Origin: Desulfobacteraceae bacterium
GTDB taxonomy: Bacteria > Desulfobacterota > Desulfobacteria > Desulfobacterales > Desulfobacteraceae
Length of the DNA stretch: 6,137 nucleotides
Direction of reading: 5' to 3'
Assembly (NCBI GenBank): GCA_024225895.1
Contig: JAAEMC010000283.1
Coordinates: 1-6,137 of the forward strand
How positions within the stretch are numbered: the first letter of the stretch is position 1; every line of letters starts with the position of its first letter. The notes under the pieces are model-generated. The model worked only from the letters and a program-made list of their open reading frames with translations. It had not been told where the DNA came from and ran no database searches. The position numbers were made by a program, and so were the translations under genes. This document shows positions 1 through 5,291 of this stretch, piece after piece.

Positions 1-177
1 GGCCTACTGTTAATAAAAGCATATAAAATCAAAAGACTATATACTAAACCAATAGATCCTGAAACTTCAACCAAAGAACTGGGTATGGCAAAAACAGAAG
101 AAGGGGTAAAGATACTGCTCAATATCGATAAAGTGTTGACGAATGTTGAGCTTGCATCCCTGAAAGATACAGCCTGA
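1..177 (+). CDS. CheW-like chemotaxis coupling protein, C-terminal end (partial)
   Basis: The frame is open from base 1 and ends at TGA 175-177, followed at once by an in-frame TAG. The last 35 residues, from about ELGMAKTEEG through KILLNIDKVLT to ELASLKDTA, match the end of the CheW fold, which usually reads like 'GMGK...VKILLDIDKVLsseEL..L'. CheW is a cytosolic adaptor that links chemoreceptors to the kinase CheA. The receptor gene that starts 247 bases downstream on the same strand fits this role. The part before it (LLLIKAYKIKRLYTKPIDPETSTK) is a poor match: the loop between the 'kP' position and 'LGMAK' looks about five residues shorter than in typical CheW. The gene may therefore be divergent or damaged. 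The start and most of the protein lie outside the window. The CheW call rests on motif recognition by eye of the C-terminal strand only. Confidence 0.68.
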   Translation, partial: GLLLIKAYKIKRLYTKPIDPETSTKELGMAKTEEGVKILLNIDKVLTNVELASLKDTA

Positions 178-320
178 TAGCAGCTAAATGAAAACCCCCT
201 GTTTTCTCAATTACTGGGCCGGGTTAAAATTCTGCTTGGGCCTTGTAATTTATAAAATATGGAGTCTTGTTTCAGCCACTAAATAAAAATGTTGAAGGTT
301 AAAAATATTAATCCGAAATC

Positions 321-327
321 AAGGAGG
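321..327 (+). promoter_or_regulatory. Strong Shine-Dalgarno-like AAGGAGG with no well-placed start
   Basis: AAGGAGG is a near-perfect anti-16S match, but the nearest ATG (345) lies 17 bases beyond it, too far for ordinary initiation. It is nearly 100 bases before the receptor start. It may be a remnant, a leader-peptide site or a chance purine run. Confidence 0.3.
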
Positions 328-344
328 AATAAAAACTATTAAAC

Positions 345-428
345 ATGGACAGGATTGTTATCAACAAAATGAAATTTCAGTGTTTTAATTATTTAATGAT
401 AATTATTTTGGAAAGGGCATTACCATGA
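345..428 (+). CDS. Doubtful 27-codon leader ORF overlapping the MCP start
   Basis: The ORF runs from ATG 345 to TGA 426-428 and overlaps the receptor start (ATG 425-427) in an ATGA arrangement typical of translational coupling. The product would begin [11 protein letters not shown] and contain a short hydrophobic run (YLMIIIL). Against it: the nearest strong Shine-Dalgarno is 17 bases upstream, it has no recognised homologue, and a 27-codon ORF in AT-rich DNA is expected by chance. It also spans an AT-rich hairpin (AATTAT 387-392 and ATAATT 399-404). I list it only because of the overlap geometry. Confidence 0.15.
   Translation: MDRIVINKMKFQCFNYLMIIILERALP
410..416 (+). promoter_or_regulatory. 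Ribosome binding site of the MCP gene
   Basis: GGAAAGG ends 8 bases before ATG 425, a normal spacing. This supports 425 over the in-frame ATG at 434. I found no convincing sigma-70 or sigma-28 promoter between 178 and 424. Confidence 0.6.
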
Positions 429-3196
429 AAAAAATGAGTTTAACGGTAAAACTGATGATTTGCTTTTTGCTTGTGGGCTTAATTCCTTTTGCAGCAAGCA
501 GTATCATTTCTTTGGTAAAATCAAGCAGTGCATTATCTGATGCCGCCTATGGCCAGCTTCAAGGAATGAGAGCGGTAAAGAAAGCACAGATCACCCAATT
601 TTTTAATGAACGTGAGGGCGATATGGGGGTCTTGATGGAAACGGTAGGTACCTTGCGAAAAGAAGCCTTTACCAAGCTTGAAGCTATCCAGCTTTCAAAA
701 AAGACTGCCATAGAGACCTATTTTAATGACATGTTTTTGAAAATGGGCGTGTTTGCAAAAAGCAAAGATGTAACATTGCTTTATGACCGTCTGGTTATTT
801 ATCATAATGATATGAACACCTCTCCTACAGGCAACTATGATGTGACAACTTCGGAATACATCAGCATATGGGAAACACTGGGGCTTCCCTTACAAGAATT
901 TTATAAAGACAGCGGTGTATATGATGTGTTTCTAATTTGTACAAAACACGGTCATGTAATGTATTCTGCGGCAAAAGAGAGCGATCTTGGCGAGAATATC
1001 GCCCACGGTAAATATAAAGATTCAAACCTGGGCGATCTCTGGTCAAAGGTTGTGGCTTCCGGACAGCCATCCATTGTAGACTTGGCTCCATATGCCCCAA
1101 GCAATGATGATCCTGCAATGTTTGCGGGTTACCCCATACACAATGACACAGGATCCATGATTGGAATGATTGCCTTTCAACTACCCCTTAATCAGATCAA
1201 TAAGGTTATGGGCACACGGTATGGCCTGGGAGAGACAGGCGAATCATATCTTGTCGGGCCTGATAAACTGATGCGGTCGGATTCTTTTCTTGATCCGGAG
1301 AATCACACGGTAAAAGCAAGTTTTGCAAACCCGGATAAGGGGCGGGCAGAGACAGAAGCAACGCAGGCGGCCCTTTCCGGAAAAGCGGGAAGAAAAGTAA
1401 TCCTGGACTACAACAAAAACCCTGTGCTTTCATGTTTTAATCCTGTAAAAATAAAGGACCTGTCCTGGGCAATTCTTACAGAGATTGATGTGGCAGAAGC
1501 ATTCTGTCCCAAGGATGAAGCAGGGGAATATTTCTTTAAAAAATATACGGAATTGTACGGATACTATGATCTGTTTCTTATTAAGCCCGATGGATACTGC
1601 TTTTATACTGTTGCCCAGGAAGCAGATTACCAAACCAATTTTGAAGACGGCAAGTACGCAAGCTCGGGACTTGGCACGCTTTTCAGGAAAGTTAAGAGTT
1701 CCATTAAATACGGGCTAGCTGATTTTGAACCCTATGCACCCAGCAATGGCGAACCTTGCGCATTTATTGCACAACCTGTCTTATTTGAAGGAGAAGTTGA
1801 AATGGTTGTTGCCCTGCAGCTCTCGCTTGACGCTATTAATACTATCATGCAGCAGCGGGAAGGGATGGGCAAGTCAGGCGAAACCTACCTTGTGGGATCT
1901 GACAAGCTCATGAGATCCGACAGCTTTCTTGATCCTACAGCGCACTCAGTAAAAGCGTCCTTTGCAAATCCGTCAGCAGGCAGTGTTGATACAGAGGCAA
2001 CCACCCTGGCATTGTCCGGCAAGGAAGATTCAAAAATAATTATCGATTATAACGGAAACCCGGTTCTTTCAGCCTTTACCCCGTTAAAGATTGGTGACAC
2101 CACCTGGGCCCTGATAGCGGAGATTGATGAGTCAGAGGCATTTGCCGCCGTAAACACGATCAAATGGTTAATGTTAGTCGTTACCATTGTGAGTGCGTTA
2201 GCCATCATTGGAGTGGCCTTTCTCATCACCCGTTCCATAACAAAACCAATTAATGTCATAACCGAAGGGATGAGCGAAGGGTCAAATCAAGTTGCATCTG
2301 CATCAGGTCAGGTCTCATCATCAAGCCAGTCCATGGCTGAAGGAGCTTCTGAACAGGCCGCCTCAATTGAGGAGACCTCATCATCCATGGAAGAGATGTC
2401 TTCGATGACCAAAAAGAATGCGGAAAATGCAAATCACGCAGATGGCTTAATGAAAGAGGCGAATCAGGTTGTCGGGGAAGCTACAAGCTCCATGAGTCAT
2501 TTAACCGAATCCATGGAAGATATTTCAAAAGCAAGTGAAGAGACTTCCAAAATTATTAAAACAATTGACGAGATCGCATTTCAGACAAATCTTCTGGCCC
2601 TGAATGCTGCTGTTGAAGCAGCAAGAGCCGGGGAAGCCGGTGCCGGTTTTGCCGTTGTTGCGGATGAAGTGAGAAATCTTGCCATGAGAGCCGCCGATGC
2701 TGCAAAAGATACGGCAGAACTTATTGAAGGAACCGTTAAAAAGGTCAATGACGGGTCTGAACTTGTTTCTACTACGAACGAGGCTTTTGGCAAGGTTGCG
2801 GAAAGCACGGCCAAGGTCGGCGAAATTGTTTCGGAAATTTCTGAAGCTTCCAAGGAACAATCCACTGGTATTGAACAGGTCAATCTTGCAATTACGGAAA
2901 TGGATAAGGTGGTGCAGTCAAATGCTGCAAATGCCGAAGAGTCCGCTTCCGCTGCTGAAGAAATGAATGCACAGGCTGAACAGCTAAGGGACTATGTTGG
3001 TGATCTTGTATTGCTGGTGAGCGGCGGGCAGAATCAAAGTTCCGATAGAAATCAAAGACATGAGATTAGAGCAATTGCCCATCCAGTACCGAAAAAAGGT
3101 CTGGCCAAGAAAAATAAACTGGCGCATGATTCTCAAGAAGTAAAGCCTGATCAAGTCATTCCTTTTGATGATGACGATGATTTTGAAAACTTTTAA
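425..3196 (+). CDS. Methyl-accepting chemotaxis protein with tandem-duplicated Cache-like sensor
   Basis: Inner-membrane chemoreceptor, 923 aa, which detects a periplasmic ligand and controls CheA through CheW. Seen in order: N-terminal membrane helix (about 7-31); a helical stretch with two 40-residue repeats (about 42-115); sensor unit A (about 157-360) and sensor unit B (about 371-573), each running from a G-x-YD-x-FLI strand through [16 protein letters not shown] and ASFANP to E-IDxxEAF; second membrane helix (about 579-602); a much reduced HAMP (SITKPIN near 604-610, no clear second helix); then the cytoplasmic coiled coil. The signalling tip is [19 protein letters not shown] (715-733) followed by [15 protein letters not shown]. 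Likely methylation pairs are E649/E650, E656/E657, E838/E839 and E845/E846. The tail has five Asp and ends DFENF, fitting a CheR/CheB-binding pentapeptide. The double sensor makes it longer than a typical MCP of 500-700 aa. The ligand cannot be read from sequence. Transcription probably stops at the hairpin 28 bases after the stop codon. Confidence 0.96.
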   Translation: MKKMSLTVKLMICFLLVGLIPFAASSIISLVKSSSALSDAAYGQLQGMRAVKKAQITQFFNEREGDMGVLMETVGTLRKEAFTKLEAIQLSKKTAIETYFNDMFLKMGVFAKSKDVTLLYDRLVIYHNDMNTSPTGNYDVTTSEYISIWETLGLPLQEFYKDSGVYDVFLICTKHGHVMYSAAKESDLGENIAHGKYKDSNLGDLWSKVVASGQPSIVDLAPYAPSNDDPAMFAGYPIHNDTGSMIGMIAFQLPLNQINKVMGTRYGLGETGESYLVGPDKLMRSDSFLDPENHTVKASFANPDKGRAETEATQAALSGKAGRKVILDYNKNPVLSCFNPVKIKDLSWAILTEIDVAEAFCPKDEAGEYFFKKYTELYGYYDLFLIKPDGYCFYTVAQEADYQTNFEDGKYASSGLGTLFRKVKSSIKYGLADFEPYAPSNGEPCAFIAQPVLFEGEVEMVVALQLSLDAINTIMQQREGMGKSGETYLVGSDKLMRSDSFLDPTAHSVKASFANPSAGSVDTEATTLALSGKEDSKIIIDYNGNPVLSAFTPLKIGDTTWALIAEIDESEAFAAVNTIKWLMLVVTIVSALAIIGVAFLITRSITKPINVITEGMSEGSNQVASASGQVSSSSQSMAEGASEQAASIEETSSSMEEMSSMTKKNAENANHADGLMKEANQVVGEATSSMSHLTESMEDISKASEETSKIIKTIDEIAFQTNLLALNAAVEAARAGEAGAGFAVVADEVRNLAMRAADAAKDTAELIEGTVKKVNDGSELVSTTNEAFGKVAESTAKVGEIVSEISEASKEQSTGIEQVNLAITEMDKVVQSNAANAEESASAAEEMNAQAEQLRDYVGDLVLLVSGGQNQSSDRNQRHEIRAIAHPVPKKGLAKKNKLAHDSQEVKPDQVIPFDDDDDFENF
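893..1504 (+). repeat. Sensor unit A of the MCP (internal coding repeat)
   Basis: Residues 157-360. It aligns with unit B at an offset of 213-215 residues: GVYDVFLI with [15 protein letters not shown] with [23 protein letters not shown] with [24 protein letters not shown] in both, and TEIDVAEAF with AEIDESEAF. Codons differ at many synonymous sites even where the protein is identical, so the duplication is not recent. Confidence 0.88.
1535..2143 (+). repeat. Sensor unit B of the MCP (internal coding repeat)
   Basis: Residues 371-573, the membrane-proximal copy that leads directly into the second membrane helix. It keeps the [10 protein letters not shown] and D-x-x-TN-x-x-DGKY pattern common in this receptor family better than unit A, where the matching residues read VFLICTKHG and [11 protein letters not shown]. 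Unit B may therefore be the canonical sensor and unit A the diverged copy; this is inference. Confidence 0.88.
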
Positions 3197-3224
3197 CCAC
3201 CACTATTATTCTTAAATTAATTTT

Positions 3225-3253
3225 AGGGCAGGATATATTATCCTGCCCTTTAT
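3225..3253 (+). terminator. Probable rho-independent terminator after the MCP gene
   Basis: AGGGCAGGATA (3225-3235) and TATCCTGCCCT (3239-3249) form a perfect 11-bp stem with a 3-base TAT loop, starting 28 bases after the receptor stop codon. The 3' tract (TTTATCT) is short and interrupted, so termination may be incomplete. Position and stem strength support the call. Confidence 0.8.
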
Positions 3254-3298
3254 CTCCCATTTATGAAAGCCTTGAGCGCTATTGCCTTAATGATAAAA

Positions 3299-3415
3299 GT
3301 ATCAGGGATACGAAATGTCCGGGTTATAGCAAATCGCAGAATAATGTTCCGATAAGCGCAAAAGCCATTGCTACCCCTTAAGGATAGAAATCGGTTGATA
3401 CAAAATCGATTTGCT
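3299..3415 (+). ncRNA. Candidate structured RNA leader (unassigned)
   Basis: Several perfect complementary pairs occur here, three of them nested: AGCAAATCG (3328-3336) with CGATTTGCT (3407-3415); inside it CCGAT (3349-3353) with ATCGG (3390-3394); inside that GCAA (3358-3361) with TTGC (3368-3371). A separate upstream hairpin is GTATC (3299-3303) with GATAC (3307-3311), and GTATC could instead pair with GATAC at 3397-3401, offering an alternative fold. Nesting in a gene-free stretch ahead of a coding gene suggests a structured 5' leader or small RNA. The stretch GCGCAAAAGCC loosely resembles the GCAAAGCC of cyclic-di-GMP-I (GEMM) riboswitches, but the rest does not fit that model well, so I assign no class. 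Confidence 0.35.
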
Positions 3416-3420
3416 TTTAA

Positions 3421-3471
3421 GTGATTCCGGTTATTTAAATTGTTTTTTGAAAACGTATTTTTGGGAATCAC
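3421..3471 (+). promoter_or_regulatory. Imperfect hairpin just upstream of the 502-aa gene
   Basis: GTGATTCC (3421-3428) and GGAATCAC (3464-3471) are perfect inverted repeats. Between them, GTTTT (3442-3446) and AAAAC (3450-3454) form an inner stem around TTG. The right arm ends 8 bases before the GGAGG ribosome binding site, so the fold could affect translation, or the arms could be a protein-binding operator. The right arm also belongs to the 21-bp inverted repeat that recurs after the gene. Confidence 0.4.
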
Positions 3472-3478
3472 CATAGAT
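3458..3478 (+). repeat. Left copy of 21-bp inverted repeat flanking the 502-aa gene
   Basis: This 21-base segment (TTTTTGGGAATCAC, then C, then ATAGAT) matches the reverse complement of 5028-5048 at 20 of 21 positions, with one C/T difference. Beyond it, similarity continues weakly with a 2-base gap (the GTTTT complement). It ends 1 base before the GGAGG of the 502-aa gene. Confidence 0.8.
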
Positions 3479-3479
3479 T

Positions 3480-3494
3480 GGAGGCAGATGTTTG
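3480..3494 (+). promoter_or_regulatory. RBS and TTG start that set the start of the 502-aa gene
   Basis: GGAGG (3480-3484) lies 7 bases before TTG 3492, ideal spacing. The ATG at 3488 is only 3 bases away and in another frame that stops after 8 codons, so it is a decoy or an interfering start. In the long frame TTG is the best start; the next in-frame ATG (residue 49) would remove the N-terminal segment but keep both membrane helices. Confidence 0.65.
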
Positions 3495-5000
3495 GCCCAA
3501 AAAAACAAATATGAAGTTTCAGACCCGGGATTCTATGGATCCTTAATACGGGATCAGGAAAAGCGAGTCCGTAATAATAAGAACAGCCCTGATGAATTAC
3601 TGGAGCTTGGCCGCCTTTTTGAGGCAAGGGCATCGATGACAAAAGAATTTGTAAACAAGAGATTTTTTTTCCGATATTCTTTTTTTATTACCGTTGGACT
3701 TAGCATCAGCGCTTATATTATTTCTATTGCCTTTTTGACCCAAGGCAGTTTTTTCTGGATATTGAATGCGATAATATTCATCTTTATCGTGCTTACCCTT
3801 ATATTTATGTGGTCTGTCAGATATCCTCCTTCAGGCAAAAGGCATTTTAAAAAAGTCCTGTCCATGGACCCTTCCAATGCAGATGCCTATCTGTATCTCG
3901 GGTTGATCGCGCTGAGGCGGTATCAGAAAAAAAAAGCATATTATCTGTTGGAACGTGCCTGTGAAAAAGGTGGCGGCCAAAAGATAGAAAAAGAGTTGAA
4001 AACCATCTATCAAACAGAATTTGTCAGGTTTTTCAAAATAAAGTCAGAAAAGGAAAAAGAGCTGTGCCATACAATAGAACGGCTCGAAAAAGAAGCCGCT
4101 TCCCTTAAAATTGAAATCAACAATCTGACCATTAGAAATACAACGGTTACCAAAAAAGCCAAAAACACCAGGGTAAAAACAGGGCACACGATCAAGCAGG
4201 TAAAAATCGATATGGAGACTCAAATTGAGAAAATCCAAAATGATTACGAAAAGCAGATAGCCTGTCTGGAGCAGGCCATGGAAATGGAGGAAGCCAAAAA
4301 TGAATCTGCCCGGAAAAAAAATATAGATCTCAATTTACAAATAATGGAAGCAAAAGCTTTTGAAAAAAGACAAACCTTTGACCGCGCAAAAAAAAAGGTT
4401 GAGGCCATTATGGGCACGACATCATGGAAAGCGTTGTCAAAAAAGACAAGATCCTGCCTGGCAACAGCAGAACATGCTTTTTCCTTTATGGACAGGATTT
4501 CTGATGATACTGATTTCAGCCTTATCGGCATGGAATTATGTAAAGCACTTGAAACTGAAATCAACCGGAAACTTGTTCGGCTTTTTACAGACAATTTAAA
4601 TAACCGGTGTGAAAGCTTTTTAAAAGTTAATAAAACCGGGCAAACTGACGGACTTCCTGTTTATTTTACAATGCTTGCCAGAGTTGCAGACACTCGCCAT
4701 TATCCTGAAACAACAGGCCTGACACTGGGGCAGTATCTTTTTGTGCTGAAAAAAACCCTTGAAGGAGAATATGCATTGGACGAGTATGGAGCCTTTCTTG
4801 AAACCATTTTTGATTCATCCGGTATTGTCATCGGCAGAAAATTTTTACAAAAACTGAAAACTGTTACCCATGACTACCGCAATTCAATCGTCCACTATTC
4901 ACTGATGAACCTTACACAATGCCATAATCTCAGAGACCTGGTTTTCTTGAAAGACGATTCGCTTTTGATGGATTGCTGCAGGATAATTGAAGAAATATGA
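3492..5000 (+). CDS. Membrane-anchored TPR/coiled-coil protein with C-terminal HEPN-like domain
   Basis: I do not recognise this 502-aa protein as a named family. Visible parts: a hydrophilic N-terminus with a helix-rich segment (about 32-48); two adjacent membrane helices (about 60-82 and 86-108) with a very short turn, so both long ends probably face the same side, most likely the cytosol; one TPR-like unit (about 115-157, with MDPSNADAYLYLGLIAL); a Lys/Glu-rich coiled coil (about 184-300); and a C-terminal helical region (about 310-502). That region contains DFSLIGMELCKALETEI (341-357), TLGQYLFVLKK (411-421) and the motif HDYRNSIVHYS, in which R463 and H468 form the R-x4-H signature of HEPN domains. 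Many HEPN proteins are RNases in toxin, abortive-infection or CRISPR-linked systems; others are inactive binding modules. Start TTG 3492 is backed by GGAGG. It appears to be a single-gene unit: no partner toxin, antitoxin or nuclease is adjacent. HEPN membership is an inference from one motif plus helical pattern. Confidence 0.85.
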   Translation: MAQKNKYEVSDPGFYGSLIRDQEKRVRNNKNSPDELLELGRLFEARASMTKEFVNKRFFFRYSFFITVGLSISAYIISIAFLTQGSFFWILNAIIFIFIVLTLIFMWSVRYPPSGKRHFKKVLSMDPSNADAYLYLGLIALRRYQKKKAYYLLERACEKGGGQKIEKELKTIYQTEFVRFFKIKSEKEKELCHTIERLEKEAASLKIEINNLTIRNTTVTKKAKNTRVKTGHTIKQVKIDMETQIEKIQNDYEKQIACLEQAMEMEEAKNESARKKNIDLNLQIMEAKAFEKRQTFDRAKKKVEAIMGTTSWKALSKKTRSCLATAEHAFSFMDRISDDTDFSLIGMELCKALETEINRKLVRLFTDNLNNRCESFLKVNKTGQTDGLPVYFTMLARVADTRHYPETTGLTLGQYLFVLKKTLEGEYALDEYGAFLETIFDSSGIVIGRKFLQKLKTVTHDYRNSIVHYSLMNLTQCHNLRDLVFLKDDSLLMDCCRIIEEI

Positions 5001-5027
5001 GAATCAACAAAGCAGGTGATAGGGTTT

Positions 5028-5048
5028 ATCTATAGTGATTCCCAAAAA
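5028..5048 (-). repeat. Right copy of 21-bp inverted repeat flanking the 502-aa gene
   Basis: ATCTAT, A, then GTGATTCCCAAAAA: the reverse complement of 3458-3478 with one mismatch. It starts 27 bases after the stop codon of the 502-aa gene and overlaps the first codons of the receptor remnant. AGTGATTCC here is also a direct repeat of 3420-3428. Confidence 0.8.
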
Positions 5049-5164
5049 AGTTTTATAAGCTTATTGCCTCTCTTTCCAAGACCGTGAATGATAACCCGGC
5101 CCAGGTAAAGCTTCTTTCAGAAATAAAAGCCAATATTGATGCCTGGCACAAAGATGTCACTTAA
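5028..5164 (+). pseudogene. Remnant of a chemoreceptor or sensor periplasmic domain (CHASE3-like)
   Basis: The frame from TTC 5039 to TAA 5162-5164 reads KKFYKLIASLSKTVNDNP, then AQVKLLSEIKANIDAW and HKDVT. This matches the part of CHASE3/four-helix receptor domains that usually reads 'kkF..LI..L..TVsDNPAQV.LL.EI...I..W...V(TEP)'. Upstream, the other frame across the A6 run (5044-5049) gives IYSDSQK, which resembles the preceding family segment (PYNSGQK-like); one missing A in that run would join the two. The fragment has no start codon, no membrane helix and no signalling domain, and ends before the usual TEP motif. I read it as a decayed piece of an MCP or histidine kinase gene. It is about 45 residues, so the family call is by motif only. 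Confidence 0.6.
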
Positions 5165-5291
5165 AGGAGCAGCATTACATGGTAAAATAAAAATAAGTAT
5201 CGTGTCTTTCGAATTCTATGATAGAATAATATTGAATAGAGTAAAGAATCATCTTTCTTACATAATAACTTAAATCAATTGGCGTTCATCA
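5165..5291. other. AT-rich gap before the GAF-PAS gene
   Basis: No gene is seen. AAAGGAG (5163-5169) is well spaced from ATG 5179, but that frame (Met-Val-Lys-stop) ends at 5190, so it is a dead-end start, perhaps a relic. TATGAT (5217-5222) could be a -10 element but lacks a good -35. The promoter of the next gene must lie here or further upstream. Confidence 0.4.

Larger units (their letters stand above)
3254..3479. other. Non-coding region between the MCP and the 502-aa protein
   Basis: No supported gene lies here. ATG 3263 opens a 30-codon frame (MKALSAIALM...) without a ribosome binding site, best explained as chance. The region is instead rich in inverted repeats, listed separately. 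It should hold the promoter and leader of the following gene, because the terminator at 3225-3249 separates the two transcription units. No clean -35/-10 pair stood out. Confidence 0.6.

Noticed and set aside
284..319. Sigma-28 (flagellar) promoter ahead of the MCP, from TAAA and CCGAAAT
   Set aside because: The available TAAA copies give spacings of about 9 or 25 bases rather than about 15, and the -10 match is partial.
2525..2883. Minus-strand ORFs of 100-111 codons inside the MCP signalling domain
   Set aside because: These are antisense shadows of the highly conserved receptor tip; no RBS or independent coding evidence.
3263..3355. 30-codon ORF starting MKALSAIALM
   Set aside because: No ribosome binding site, no homologue recognised, and it ends inside the inverted-repeat cluster.
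3299..3415. Cyclic-di-GMP-I (GEMM) riboswitch, suggested by GCGCAAAAGCC and a later GGTT
   Set aside because: The flanking helices do not follow the GEMM layout: the CAAA upstream lies inside a 9-bp closing stem, and the GNRA loop and receptor are not clear. Kept only as an unassigned structured RNA; an Infernal RF01051 search would decide.
3250..3642. 130-codon minus-strand ORF across the leader and the start of the 502-aa gene
   Set aside because: It is antisense to a structured leader and a well-supported gene, has no recognisable domain, and its composition looks like a shadow.
5034..5050. Programmed -1 frameshift at the A-run in the receptor remnant
   Set aside because: The run resembles AAAAAAG, but the surrounding gene has no start, no membrane segment and no downstream domain, so decay is the simpler explanation.
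5232..5266. Sigma-70 promoter TTGAAT ... CATAAT before the GAF-PAS gene
   Set aside because: The spacer is about 23 bases, too long for a normal promoter.
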